Assembly (NCBI GenBank): GCA_039619475.1
Contig: CM077115.1
Location: 597,395,643-597,459,642, forward strand
Direction: 5' to 3'
Source of the DNA: Icerya purchasi
Lineage: Eukaryota; Arthropoda; Insecta; Hemiptera; Monophlebidae
Length of the DNA stretch: 64,000 nucleotides
Both the position numbers and the translations under genes were made by a program. Below are positions 1 through 11,478 of the stretch, piece after piece (position 1 is the stretch's first letter; each line of letters starts with the position of its first letter). The notes beneath the pieces were generated by a model. The model had not been told where the DNA came from. It was given only the letters and a program-made list of their open reading frames with translations, and did not search any database.

Positions 1-1045
1 TAAATCAAAACTACTCCCCATCATCGTAATATCTCTAAACATAACGAGTCATCTCACCCGCGAATCGGCATACATAATAATGAATGCTTATATGAACGTT
101 ACAGAAATAAAATCACTCGCCCATGTTCATGTCCATGTAACAGATTTTAAATATTTAGGAATATACATATCGATAAATCATTGAAGTGGAAAAAACAGAT
201 ACAAAACTTAAATTCGAAAATAAGACAGTCAATTCCAGCGTTATACAACTTGACGGTTCTTTCATATGGAACATTAAGGATATACTTTAATACATTAATT
301 ATTTTATAGAATTTTATACGGGATTCAAATATGGGTCGAGGTTAAAAAAAGCGGAAATCAATAAAATAGGTAAAATTCAGAAAAGATGTTTGAAACTTAT
401 ACTACTCCATTGGAAGTGGAGTGACACTACATCAATCTGGTGGAAGGAAAATAATGAAATGTCTCCCAAGATGCACTATTATTATTACAGACTATTTGAA
501 TTTAAACTCAATAATGAAAAGTTTTCAGACAAAAAACTCGACTAACAAGGAATCAAAATAATACTTATTACATTCATCCTAGAGGGGTAAATCTACGAAT
601 CGACAATACGGATGATTCGGTTCTAATCAAATTAATGAGTACCATAGTTACATAATAAACGAAAAAAAAATTGGTGTATGGAAGAGGGAAGTGAGGAGGT
701 GGTTAAAAGAATGGTGCAAAGATTAAGGAATTTTGCTGCGCCTCGTTTTGCATTTGTTAGGGCTCTTTTAGATCATTTGTTTCCCTGTTTCCTTCCTTTC
801 CCTTTCCTGTACGTTAATGTATGTGACGTCTAATATGTAAGACCGGCCCCCTTATGTATGGGTGTATTGTTGTACTATTTATACATATACTCGCGTGATT
901 GATATATTTTTTGGATTAATATGTTCGTTTTAGGTAGTAAGAATGATTTCTTGTAAATTTGTTTACTAGAATAAACGATAATAAGAGTGTTGGGCATTAA
1001 CGCAATGGGCATACTTGTCCAGTGAGACCCACAACTTATTTATAA
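1..1045 (+). mobile_element. 3' part of a LINE (family A, copy 1), decayed
   Basis: Degenerate coding sequence of a LINE reverse transcriptase C-terminal region is readable in broken + frames near 140-290. It includes FKYLGIYIDKSLKWKKQI, which matches the 'YLG..(I/L)D..L.W..H(I/V)' block that follows the thumb region in many LINE proteins. The 3' end is marked by 'gtgagacccacaacttattt' at about 1022-1041 followed by an A-rich tail. The same 3' block and the upstream block around 580-720 recur at 27136-27735, so this is a multicopy family with a common 3' end. No intact ORF remains. The clade is not certain. The element starts before the window. Confidence 0.7.
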
Positions 1046-1365
1046 AAAAAAAAGAAAAAGGTTTAATTCGGTGATTTATTAGTAAAAAAAATTCTCATTT
1101 AGTCATATTTCGTATTTTTTCAACTGTATATTCATTTTTAGTTAATTTATATTTGAATTATTTATTTTTTATTTTGATTTCCTTGAACGTTCCATAAATT
1201 TTGAACATTTTAATTTTTGTATTTCGAATACGGTGGGGCCCGAATTTAGCTTTTTTCAAGCAAAATACTATCGCTAAACGCTAGTTTATTGGTTATTTTA
1301 ATTCGCTGCTTTTTAAAAACAGAATGGATTAGTTGAATTAATTGGAATTTTCCTTTTTTTTTTAG
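1046..1365 (+). other. AT-rich sequence upstream of septin exon (intron)
   Basis: No gene or repeat was recognised. It ends in a polypyrimidine tract and AG at 1364-1365, a good 3' splice site for the septin exon that follows. Confidence 0.5.
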
Positions 1366-1467
1366 TACACATATGCATGACATGCAAGATGTAACTCAAG
1401 AAGTTCATTATGAAAATTACAGATCAGAAAGATTAGCTAAAGCCCCGCTGACAAATAAACAATCTGC
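1366..1467 (+). CDS. Septin, internal exon near the C-terminus of the GTPase domain
   Basis: Septins are GTP-binding proteins that polymerise into filaments at the cell cortex and the division site. This exon lies between a polypyrimidine-AG acceptor (1364-1365) and a GTAAGT donor (1468-1473). After one leading base it encodes 33 codons and two bases. The peptide contains THMHDMQDVTQEVHYENYRS, the highly conserved septin-unique-element block (compare the general form THM.DL.DVT...HYENYR). The last two bases (GC) join the first base of exon 11263 to give Ala, in phase. The sequence looks closest to the Sep1/SEPT2-like branch, but that subgroup is a guess. Preceding exons, including the P-loop, lie outside the window. 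Codon use is ordinary and no disruption is seen, so the gene is probably functional. Confidence 0.9.
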
Positions 1468-2203
1468 GTAAGTATAATATATCAAGTTCGGAGTATGTAA
1501 ATAATTTTTTTTTAAATAATTATTTTTGTTTTGTGAAGTGCCAGTTACAAGGTGCAAATTTGCTGCATCATTTTAGCCTTTTTGAAGAAGAGGATTAAAA
1601 TCGGTTGTTTAAAATTTAATAAGTTGTTTCAAATATTTTGTATCTTTCAATAATGTTTATAATTTCTGTGATTCCATAAAAATTAAATTATTATTTGTGC
1701 GTGCGGATTGTAGAAAATATTTTTTAAGGCATGCTTTTAGCTTCTATACTTACTTTTCTGTTTTTTTCCTTCTAAAAAGTGTTTACAAAGATTTTCCTTG
1801 GTCTATTTCAATTACATAAAAAAAAAAAAAAATCCTAGGCATACCAGGTGGAATATATTGTGCATTGAAAAAAAAGAAAAAATACACAAAAAATATGAAC
1901 AAGTAGTGTGTGATGAAAGAAAAGACATTTTTAATTTCTTCAAAAAGTATTTATTTAATTCGACACTTCTATTCCGTTCCGTTTAAAGTAAATAAACAAA
2001 TAAATAAATGCATATTTCATTAAGTATTATAATAAGCATATAAACATTCACGCATTGAATCAAGTAGATTTTTTAAATTATTGTGTACTTTAAAACAAAA
2101 CAGTTGAATTTGAGTTTTTTTCTTTCTTTTTTTTTTTGACCCTTGACGCCTTAATAAGTCCTATTGCATACTGCCATAGAGGTTATAATTTGCACAAACT
2201 ATA
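1468..2203 (+). other. Septin intron, AT-rich, nothing recognised
   Basis: Low-complexity A/T-rich intron sequence with A-runs near 1818 and T-runs near 2130. The short open frame at 1798-1986 is K/N/F-rich and not credible as a gene. Confidence 0.5.
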
Positions 2204-2765
2204 CCGGGTCGTTCTGAAATTGTGCTCACGCGAAAAGTGTAAATACTGGGTACAAAAATGAACCAATATATTACACTTTTTTACATTCTCTATCAAATAA
2301 CATTTTCAATATGTGCACCGCCATTTTGAACTACATGCCGTAAGAGAGTCACAACATTCCTGATGCGAAACTGTAACCATCGATTTCGATGCTGTTGACA
2401 ACGCGCAAGATTTCTTCTTTTGATTGGTCGATCGTAGTCGGCCTGTAATGTTTGCGCAAGAAAGACAGCGTTTCAACAGCCGTTTGAGGCTTTACCCCGT
2501 TTTGTTCGAAGATGTAAAATTCAGAATCGACTACATAACAGGAGGAAGAACTTCATTCTTTAATATCTCCCGATACGACGCAGTGTAACAGTACTGTCGG
2601 TAATGAGTGGACCAACGATTTCGCGGAAACACTCAGCGCTGTCCATATGGTTATACGTTGCGGAAAAAGCATTGTTGTGTCAAATTCATGCGGATTTTCT
2701 GTATTCCAGATGTAGCGCTATTGTTTGTTGACATAACCGTTTAATCAAGGAACGCATCTTTATTC
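2204..2765 (-). mobile_element. mariner/Tc1-like transposon relic, C-terminal part of transposase
   Basis: The left end follows a TA (2202-2203) and reads CCGGGTCGTTCTGAAATTG, typical of a family of insect Tc1/mariner terminal repeats. On the minus strand the transposase C-terminus is still legible in broken frames. VVQNGGAHIENV (about 2307-2345) matches the '(Q/A)NGGH.E.(L/V)' end of these transposases, and blocks resembling FDTTMLFPQR and VETLSFLRKHYRPT lie further upstream. Stops and frameshifts are frequent. The other half, including most of the DDE core and the second terminal repeat, is missing. The relic ends where the I-type LINE begins at about 2770, so the LINE may have cut it. Confidence 0.72.
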
Positions 2766-2769
2766 ATTT

Positions 2770-3462
2770 TTTCAAGAACTATACCAGCTGGACACGGGAA
2801 ATATGACTGTCAACTTTTGTTGGATTCCTGGGTACGTTAGAATTTCAGGGAATATATTGTTGTGCGATGAAGCGGCAAAAACCGGGGCTAGCATGGGCAA
2901 TTTATGCCCTTTTATTCCTGATAGAGATCTCCGCGTTGCAGTAGAAGCCAAACTGAAATCTGATTGGGTTGCTCTCAATCAGAGTAGAGCTAGCGAGTTT
3001 TACCGTGATATTAACTCAGTCCCTTCTAGGGAACCGTGGTTCTGCCCGGATACGTTCGACGCTCCGGTATCCTGTTGTATGATATTTGTATTTATTCAGC
3101 TTCGTTTGAATCATTGCTGCCTACCGGCCCACTTGCATAGAAGTGGTCTCGTAGTAGATTCAACCTGTTCTCATCCAGACGATTTTGAGGTGTAGATGGA
3201 TTCGAATCACTTGTTATTTACTTGTTCCCCCCGTATGCGGTGCAGCAGTCTTGCCTAATTAATTGATTTCCCTTGACCACCGGCCTCCGTATAGCTTAGG
3301 ATCTTTGCTTTACTCGGTTGATCCGAAAGTGTACTCTAGTTTGTATAAGTTTATTATAAAATGTGGAATTAATTTATAAGTTTGTAATTTTGTTATATTG
3401 TCTTGGACTGATTGGTTTCTTCAAAGTTTAGTAAATAAATAAATAAAAAAAGAAAAAAGAAA
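2770..3462 (+). mobile_element. 5'-truncated I-type LINE: RNase H domain and C-terminal tail
   Basis: A mostly open + frame (about 2772-3192) encodes the C-terminal part of a LINE RNase H domain. NFCWIPGYVRISGN corresponds to the usual 'WIPGH.GI.GNE.AD.AAK' motif, but the active-site-proximal His is Tyr here and the GNE Glu is lost. It is followed by LRLNHCCLPAHLHRSGLV and, after a stop, a 'DSNHLLFTCS' zinc-knuckle-like block, as in the tails at 30165, 31640, 36225 and 50024. The end is an 'aaataaataaataaaaaaa' tail at about 3432-3450. The reverse transcriptase and endonuclease are missing (5' truncation). Not functional. Confidence 0.8.
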
Positions 3463-3479
3463 AAAATCCAAAAATGCGC

Positions 3480-3902
3480 TGTTACAATAATTTATATTCT
3501 GGAGGACCAAATTGTGTTTTCGAATGATTTTTTACCGGTCAATTAATAAATTGTATATTAACTAAATACGATCGAATGAAAGTGTCTTAAAAGTCGACTG
3601 TTTCTAAAACAATTTTAAAAAGGGTAAAAACGAAATAATTACAGCGAAATAGCGATATACGAAGATACGAAAAGACGAAACACCAAAAGCGTATATCGAA
3701 GCGACATAATCAACCGGACGAACGAGCGAAAGGCGACTATCGAAAATGAACAAAACGTTAACGAGAGCTAGCGAGTAATTTTGTTTACATAACGATACCG
3801 ATTTCTGATGTTCTGGTGTTTCTTAGAATTTTAGAACAAAAACACATCCGGCTGAATAATATTGAACATAGACTAACGAACGAATACGCAAGAAATAATA
3901 AA
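3480..3902. repeat. Dispersed repeat A, copy 1 (about 420 bp)
   Basis: This stretch matches 26223-26622 over its whole length with scattered substitutions and small indels. Shared blocks include 'accggtcaattaataaattg', 'cgacataatcaaccggacga' and 'gcgagtaattttgtttacat'. No coding signal, terminal repeat or poly(A) tail is evident, so the element class is unknown. Confidence 0.8.
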
Positions 3903-6084
3903 ATTAATAAATATCGACTTAATATTTATTAATATGCGCTTTATCACTAAACCAAATGAATGGAAGATGTTCGCAATGCATGTCCAGGCAAGCACCGAAT
4001 GTTTCGGCGAACGCAAGCCATTTTTGTTCCGAGACGGGTGAAGTAGCTTATAACATCTGTGTATCCTATACGAAAACAACGAAATATCCCTTGGTCAGAA
4101 TATGGTAAGTAGACGATCACAACACACCCAGTTCCTATGCCAAACAAGTAATGCTAGTACGCTTGGATGATGCGTCGTGCCTGTTCGATCTTCATCGGTG
4201 AACGCGCTGTTGGTTTAGTATCAACTTTCTTTTTGGCATTATGAACACTGTCAGTTTTTTCGAATTTTTTAATTGAATGTATTATTACTCTCTTTTTTTG
4301 CAATTTATGTCGTTGAACTTTGAAAATTTTACTGTTAGAAGACAAAATTTGCTTTAAATTTCGGTTCGAACTGCTGTATGTCTTAACAAAAAAAAACACG
4401 CGTTTTAATTGCGTGCATTGTGACGCAACCAAATGCATGAACTGACTCGTCTACCGGTTTGTTAGTAATGTTACGAAATGGGAAATGCAGTGTTGCCATT
4501 GGTAGAGTACAACGATCTCTTCAGAAGGAGTTGTTTACGTTTTTCGTGGGACCATTTTTTCTGAAAGGGCACTCTCTCTCTCTCTCTTGTATCGTCTTGT
4601 TTTTTGTCGTAATGCCGATCAGATCGCAGGTCAGCGCATTGTTCTATATTAAACTAGTTGCAACTGTGTTGCGCATTTCGCTTTTTCGGTTTCTAAATTC
4701 GCACCACGTCATTCATTTAAACTGATTTTTTTCGTATTTCTTTGTTTTCCTTAATTTTTTTACGTATTTCTAGTCACGGAGCATAGCCCGGGGAAGTGAT
4801 AAACTCCGTCCAGTTGTGAAAAAATGAGTCAGTTATGGTCGTAATAGGGTAAATACATCTGTTTAAGTTAGTAGAGTTTATTTTTCATTATTGGCCAAGA
4901 TAATTCGTTTTAAGTCAGTTCACATTTTGCCGAAAAATCGAAATACTCGGGGCCTGCGTCCGTGGTGAGATTCCCCGGAAGGAATTTTCGCTTCTTTCAG
5001 TATCAGCTTTAAACCTAATGCTCAAAAAAAAAAAAAAACACCTTAATCGCGGCATTGAATTAAAGTCGGTTCAAAAAAAAATTGCACCGCTTTTAGATGA
5101 AGTCTGGTTTCCGGAACTGAGGGACCTCGGTATAACGTTATAGCTAACGTGAAGACTATTATATTTAAGAGATTGTAACAGAAGATGTTTCGGCTTTTTA
5201 ATTTTTTTTGCAATGATATTTGGAGATTGTTATATGCGGTATAATTTTAGTACTGATGAAGGATGAGTTAATAATTTCAGTTGTGATCGGAACTGTATTA
5301 TGTGGGATTTGATTATATAAGTTGTATATCGGTATTTTCTTCTTTTATCGTGTGCCGAATTTATAATGCGAAGACACAATTTCAGTGAAGGTTTGTTTTT
5401 TACGTCTTTCTGAACTTTGCTTAATTATTTAATAATTCGAACTTTGGTTCGTCACCTATAGCAGTATGGACTGGAAATAGTTGAAGTTATTGCCTCTGGG
5501 TATATTGTTTTTGGTGATTTAGCAAATCAGATGTATTTTTAGCAGAGCGGGGTTTGTGAATAGAATCTGTTCATCAACGAAATTGCTTCGTTTAGTACTG
5601 CTGTTCTTTATCTTTTGCTGCAGTTTCAGTCTCCTTTTCTCCTGTTTCCGGACTATGATATCTTCCACAGATGTTTGGTTATTGACTGAAGATGTCATTT
5701 CCACTGCATTTCTTTTACTAGGTTTACTAAGAGACTGTCGCGTAAATTATTTAATGGGATTGGTTATTTAAAGAATTTTCAGAACTTCTGAGTTGGACGG
5801 TTTTTTAGTGATTCTATTGACCGCGTGTTTCGGTGATTGGTATGTTAGATAGTTTGCTTTTCTCTTTATTTTGTAGTTTTTTATTCAATTTTGTTTGGGT
5901 TTTCAAATAGTTCTTCTGGTGAAGTTTTAAGATCGTAATTTTTTTGAAATATCTGTTTTTGAATTGCAGGACAATTAGCGCTAGTGTAATCTTGTTTGCA
6001 ATGAAAATAAAAGTGAGATTTATCGGCTAAGAATATTATTTTATTTATGAATGCTCGATTTCCAAGATCACTTGGGGTATCTGT
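3903..6084. other. Septin intron, no supported gene
   Basis: Contains a (TC)n stretch at about 4569-4586 and an A-run at 5025-5038. Minus-strand open frames at 3873-4147, 4154-4438 and 5519-5704 are lysine/serine-rich and match nothing recognised. The area 5100-6080 is T/G-rich on the + strand and may be non-coding flank of the LINE relic at 6085-6670. Confidence 0.4.
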
Positions 6085-6670
6085 GAGTCAGGTTATATAT
6101 TATAAATTGTACCAGTAACTAAGAAATTTTAATATTTTTCTATATTTTTCGGATCATAATGTGGTATTGTTTTTAATATATTGTTTGATAGTTAGCAAAG
6201 ATTTCGCTTATTTTCGTATTTTTTTGTATTCCGGCAGTATATGATTTATTGTTATTTGAACATTACAGATAGGGCAGCTAAGTACTGTGAAGTGTGGAAT
6301 ATGTATTCTGGATTATGTATTTTATGTTAATTATATCAGAGGAGTTTATATTATTAATCTGAATATGTGGTAGAGCATTGTATGAGTTATTTGGATGCAT
6401 CTGATTTTGTGTATATTTTAAAGCTTTATATGTTGCTATTAGTTCGGCTTATATACGTATGCTGTTGCAGGTCGGTGATATACCTGAGCTTTGTCTTTTA
6501 AGAGATAAGCAAAAGTAGTTTGATTCACGGATTTTGAATGTGATTTTTGTATTTTTTGTTGACAATTTCGTTGAATTTTGCTTTTAAAATATTGACTGGT
6601 TAAATTGTTCTTATATCTGCTTAGTTCTGTATTTATTGTGACTATAAAAGAAAAGAAAAAACATGTCATA
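6085..6670 (-). mobile_element. LINE relic, RNase H/zinc-knuckle C-terminal region
   Basis: In broken minus-strand frames a block reading HFTVLSCPICNVQITINHIL (about 6240-6300) resembles the 'C..C...(L/I)T..HIL..C' knuckle that ends the RNase H-bearing ORF2 of many LINEs. It is followed by a degenerate stretch resembling 'ILKFL..TG..YNI', a common end of these proteins. The preceding frame at 6439-6669 would be the region between RNase H and the knuckle but is not clearly conserved. Several stops interrupt it. Confidence 0.45.
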
Positions 6671-8140
6671 TTTGGTACACCGTATTTCTATGATTAATGT
6701 GTAAAAAGATCGTCAATTTTTCAATGTTATTAAGGTTTATAAAGATATGATTTCGATTTGTTAGGATGTGATTAAATTTCGGTTCGTTAACACTTCTTTG
6801 ATCAGTTGGTTTATGGTACATTTGGCAATATTTCGGATATTGTAATCCGTCTTGAGAGATTTATTAACTTTCTAATTTCTGTTGTTGTTGTACCGTTGAA
6901 TAAGATAATTTTACTTTTTGACAACTGTTTCCGGTAATGAATTTTTCTAAGAAAACATAGAACCAACTGCTTAACATTCTGAGCTATGATATCACTAGGA
7001 TCGAGGCGCGAACTATTTTGTGTAATGTATTGTATTTGTTTAGTTTCATCGGTGGTCATAAATACTACGATGATTTTATTTTTATATAAGAATTAGTTAA
7101 AGGAAGAATAAATAGCATTAGGGCAGCTGATTTTGCTGGTTGTTGGTTGATTTGTGTCGGTGATTTCGTTCGTGGTGTTTACTATTGTAGTTTCTGTGAT
7201 AAGGTTTTGTCATTTGTTGGATTAAAGTTTGTCGGATCGCGTTCAGATAGAATTGAAAACTAAATCGGCCGTGGAATTGAAGGCGGGGTTAAATGTTACT
7301 AAATTGCGGTTGTGGTGAATGCGCAGTATTGCTGTTCACATTAGTTCCCGATCAGTTGTTATAATTCGTAAATAAATAAATAAATAATTATTACTCGCTT
7401 TGTACAGATCTCATTAAGATATAATATAACGTAATTTAACTGAACGCGGAAAAATACAGATAGTAAAATAGAGAAAAAAAGCTAATAAGGAAAATAAAAT
7501 AAACTTTCCTGAAAATGGACTAAAAGAAAAGAGAGATTGTAAGCTGGAACTATGTGCATCGTATACCGTATTTAAAAACCGAAATAAGAAACAAGTTTAA
7601 ACAAATAGATAAATAAATTGGAAGATGCAATAAAAGAAAATAGAATGCCGCGGGGAAGTTAGTATAGATTTACGTTTTATCCTTTTATTTGAAAGCGAAA
7701 TATGTTGTTTCACCCAGTTTTATGTTTATATTTAAAAAGATGTTCTCGAGTGCGTTAATTCTGTATTTGAAAAAGAACTTCGTGGTATATTTACGTACTA
7801 CACTCTTAATGGATGATTTGAGGATATGTGATTTATCAGTTTTCACGCTACGTTTGGCCAGATTTTATAAGCATATAAAAATAAATAGAATCGATTCAGT
7901 TTTATTAAAATTAATTTTAATTTGCCGTTTACTTAGAAAGCTGTAGATTTTAGGGGCTATCCGTTAATTTTTTCTCAGCGGTCTCGATTTTACGAGTGAA
8001 AAATTGTAGTCTCATCGGCATATGAAGAAAATTCATTATGATTAAATGTAAGAAGATTGTTCAAGTGCAGTTTGAATAAAAATGGGGAAAATATGTTGCT
8101 CTGATGGACTCTCTGCGCTTTTTGTTTTTAGATTTTGCAT
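6671..8140. other. Septin intron, no supported gene
   Basis: AT-rich sequence. The minus-strand frame at 6811-7059 could be an older part of the LINE at 6085-6670 but shows no recognisable domain. A short (AAAT)n run sits at about 7367-7388. Confidence 0.4.
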
Positions 8141-8152
8141 AATTGTTTACTT

Positions 8153-8777
8153 AAACAGGATAATGATCTGGGCCAAAAAATGGGGAATTAAATTTAGTGA
8201 GGAAAAATGTCAGCACATAACCTTCACGAACAGATACGTTACATGCCCTAAATTACAAATAAACAATGTAGAGCTCAAACAGGTAGACACAGTCAAGTAT
8301 CTAGGCATGTACCTTGACCGTCGCCTTACGTGGCGCTTCCACGTTGCACAAATACGGAGAAAGCTAATCGCACACACTAAAAAGCTATCCTCGCTGACAG
8401 GCAATAAATCTAAATTAAGTATAAGGTTAAAAAGATCTATCTACTTGATGATTATAGCTCCGGTGTGGAGGTATGGCCTAGAACTATATGGAAATACAAG
8501 TAGAAGCAACCTTGCTCGTATTCAGAGTCAGCAGTCCATTATCCTCCGAGGGATTGCAGCAGCACCAAAATATGTTTCAAACCTAACTCTCCATCGAGAT
8601 CTGCATGTTCCTTTTGTTAAATCAGTTCATACTCAACAGTACAGCAAATTTTTTGAAAATCTAAATCTACATCCCAATCCTAAAGTTAGTAGCATGTTTA
8701 TAAATACTCTTCCGGGTAATCCGAGAAGAAGGTTAAAGAGAAGGAAGTGGTGTCGTGACGCTCTTCCCATAACTTAA
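8153..8777 (+). pseudogene. Jockey ORF2 fragment: reverse transcriptase thumb and C-terminal region
   Basis: Open frame to the TAA at 8775-8777. It begins in the RT palm/thumb after the YADD box, which is missing. Visible blocks in order are WAKKWGIKFSEEKC, VDTVKYLGMYLDRRLTWRFH (the 'YLG..LD..LTW..H' block), APVWRYGLELYGN and the C-terminal basic tail GNPRRRLKRRKW. It cannot reverse transcribe by itself because the catalytic core and endonuclease were never copied. An in-frame ATG at 8082 lies outside the element, upstream of the target duplication, so it is not the start of this protein. Confidence 0.85.
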
Positions 8778-8907
8778 GTGCATTTAGTTTTAAATACGTT
8801 AGCATCAGTTATTATGACTCGAAACTTTTATCAAGTATTTACTTCACCGGACTCTGTTGTCCGACCAAACAGCAACGGTTACTATGGGATCCAGGTCATC
8901 TGACCCA

Positions 8908-9125
8908 AATAAACATGACATGTATGGGTCACTCTTAACTTAGTGATTGCCATGGTGTTCGAATCTTTATCAGATATCATAAGAAGTAGACTTGCTACGT
9001 ATGGATAACGTTCTACAATAAACTTGACATGTATGGGTCACTCTTAACATAATGATTGCCATGGTGTTCGAGTTTTTGTCAGATATCATAAGAAGTAGAC
9101 TTGCTACGTATGGATAACGTTCCAT
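8908..9125 (+). repeat. 109-bp tandem duplication in the Jockey 3' UTR
   Basis: Two adjacent copies, 8908-9016 and 9017-9125, differ at a few positions. Each contains 'gacatgtatgggtcactctt' and 'agaagtagacttgctacgta'. No frame is open across both copies. Confidence 0.9.
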
Positions 9126-9544
9126 AAGGCGATTGCTGTGGTGCTCGCACTCTTGCACACTAAATGCGTGCCGAGCTTTTATGAAATACACTAAATAGCA
9201 CTGTTATCATGACGATTGTGCTCTAAATATTACATTGTACACGCTGCTGTACTAATCTCATGTTGTTCTCTATTAAAATCCATCCCATTCGCTTTTTATA
9301 TCCTAAGGGCCATATGGTCAAAATTGTGCTGTACTGCTTATGTAGCTTTTCGTCCTTCTCTAGACTTTGTATCCCTTTTTATAAGTTGTAGTGAACTATT
9401 ATAAGCCAAACCCCTCACTGGAGGGCTTTGGATTGGTCACATTTCTATCATCATAATACATATATTAAAATTAATACTGGCGCTGTTTGTGGTCCCTCGA
9501 CTGGTACAGTGGAAAAAAAAAAAAAAAAAAAAAATTGTTTACTT

Positions 9545-10848
9545 TTAATATCATTTAATTAGAGTTAGTAATTAGTTCTATGAAATAGTACGGAAAGAGG
9601 AAGTGTATTGGCTCTTGCATATTATATCCAAATGCCGATCAAAAGCCTTTAAAAAGGCCGCCATGTTTGTAAATAATTAAACTAAGTAAATTGGCATGTA
9701 ATTGAACGTATCTGATTTTGTGTACAGAATTTATTTAGCTTAAATAAAATTGATCTTTCAGTAAGCTTACTGTCGAGAGAAATAAACCTGAAATCTATAG
9801 CTATTTACCCGGTTTTCGATACGGGAATGATGCTTGATTCTGTTCAAAAAGAGAATAGGTAGCCCCAAGTAAGATAATGGTGTTTATAGTAATATTGAGA
9901 TGGATGAAACAGCTTTGAAAGGTTCTTAATCATAATTTATGTATGTTATTTGGGCTGATGGAATGGATTATATTTTAGACTAACAATAGATTTTTTTTTA
10001 TTTATTTATTTTTCTCAAGAGACAGAAGAAGTCATTTTGAATTTGGATTAGGGAGGGGAAGCGGCATTAAGATAATCGAAGACAGTAAATTGAACTCTTT
10101 GTTTTTGATATATTTAAAAGAAAAATCGATAATTGTGTTAGTATAATCTTCAATACTATCGGTACGGAAATACGGGTTTTGTAAGAAATTTTACTTTTAG
10201 ACTAGGTATTTTAGAATCTTTTTCAATGCGATCTTCCACTATATGCCATGAAAATTAATCGGTGACTACATTTTTGCCGTACAAAACTAATCATTTTAGA
10301 GTTATCACAGGGGCGTTTAGTCGAATCGTTATTATTGTTATTACAGTTATTAATATTTATAATTAAACTAGCAGCTTCCGCGTGAACTTCTCCGTTGACA
10401 GCGGATTTTCAGATAATTTTTGAAGTCATTTGGACTGCACTTTTTGATCGTACATTTTTCCTTATAAGTTTGAAATGATTGCCATTTTAGAGTGTAGTTG
10501 ATTATCATATGACGAATCTGAATTACTTTTTTAGTTCAACTGCTACATTTATTTGCCTGTTGTATTAGTATTATACATTTTAGTAGTGTTGTTCATAAGA
10601 ATTTATAATTTATTTAATTAATAAAATAAATGCATTACTGTAATAAGAACAAGTTGTGATGTAGTGATGTAGAAACAGATATATCAGTTTAAAAAAAAGC
10701 GCTTACTTTACGCGTTGACTCCTGGAAAGCTATTTTGCTATGTGAAAAAAAAAATGGATATATAGTGTTCTTTTGTTTTGTTTTTTTTTTTTTTGCTCAT
10801 GTTAACCCAACACAAGTTAAATTTTTTAAGTGTCAGTGTGCGACAGCG
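9545..10848. other. Septin intron, nothing recognised
   Basis: AT-rich with T-runs near 9992 and 10775. No repeat partner or coding signal was seen. Confidence 0.5.
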
Positions 10849-11030
10849 TTTTTTTTTGTTTTTTGTTTTTTTTTGGCCTGGTATTAATTATCATTTAGAC
10901 ACTAACTAATTATTAAATTAATCTTTCAATTTGTTTAAATCAGTCTATACTTTGTGGCTGACGCTGGGAATCGAACTCATGACTACTATCTTAATAATCA
11001 AGTGTTCACGCCACTAGGCTATCACGGCGA
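10849..11030 (-). mobile_element. tRNA-derived SINE, copy 1
   Basis: Read on the minus strand, the element starts with a tRNA-like head (11030-10957). The head has an A-box-like 'GATAGCCTAGTGGCG' and a B-box-like 'GAGTTCGATTCC', and is followed by a short body and an A-rich tail (poly-T at 10849-10875 on +). The head aligns with the tRNA-like module at 33935-34010. The tail-proximal block 'ggcctggtattaattatca' resembles that at 25395-25415. Typical of an internally promoted pol III retroposon. The copy is decayed. Confidence 0.7.
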
Positions 11031-11262
11031 TTCCGAATGAAACATCACTGCCTAACTACACCATGTTAGCTGGCTGTGAAATTTTAATAATACAGTCCGA
11101 CATGTTTCCAAGACTCCTTCTCACACGTGTGAACTGCAAAAGGTGTTGAGTTACGTTATTTATATTATAAATTAATTTCGCTTTAAAGTTTTATTTATGT
11201 ATATTTACAAAAATTTAATCTTTTTTTTTAGTCCGTTTTTAATTGTTTTAATTTTATTTCAG

Positions 11263-11401
11263 AGCTATATCGGATAATGACAACACCGACGGAGCTGTAC
11301 CGCCCGCAGAAGAAGATCGTATCCTGCAAGAGAAGATGGCTGAATTGAAACGAATGCATGAAGTGCTGGCAAAAATGCAGGCAAAAATACCGAAAATATA
11401 A
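11263..11401 (+). CDS. Septin, terminal coding exon (C-terminal coiled coil)
   Basis: The acceptor 'tttatttcag' ends at 11262. The first base completes an Ala codon split with exon 1366-1467. Using the AG two bases downstream instead would run into a stop after a few codons, which decides the junction. The exon encodes 45 residues and a TAA at 11399-11401. The sequence is acidic then heptad-like (LQEKMAELKRMHEVLAKMQA), as in the short C-terminal coiled coil of SEPT1/2/4/5-type septins, which pairs septins within the filament. Polyadenylation motifs follow at 11473 and 11751. Confidence 0.88.
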
Positions 11402-11472
11402 TTGGATACGTACATTTTAACCTTTTAATTCAATTACCACCTTCTTTTGGTACTAGATCTTCCCATTTACTT

Positions 11473-11478
11473 AATAAA
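11473..11478 (+). promoter_or_regulatory. Candidate polyadenylation signal of the septin gene
   Basis: AATAAA 72 bases after the septin stop codon. A second AATAAA is at 11751-11756. Which one is used cannot be told from sequence. Confidence 0.5.

Larger units (their letters stand above)
8153..9532 (+). mobile_element. Jockey-type LINE, 5'-truncated, with 12-bp target-site duplication
   Basis: The insertion is delimited by a perfect direct repeat AATTGTTTACTT at 8141-8152 and 9533-9544, the second copy directly after a run of about 21 A. This is the signature of target-primed reverse transcription. It gives a 1,380 bp copy truncated within ORF2 at the 5' end. It carries the last about 205 codons of the reverse transcriptase protein with no interruption, then a 3' UTR containing a 109-bp tandem duplication (8908-9125). 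The intact target duplication and open frame suggest a recent insertion relative to most elements here. It sits in the septin intron in sense orientation. Confidence 0.9.

Noticed and set aside
8082..8152. ATG at 8082 as the start of the reverse transcriptase ORF
   Set aside because: It lies upstream of the 12-bp target duplication (8141-8152), so it is flanking intron sequence that happens to be in frame.
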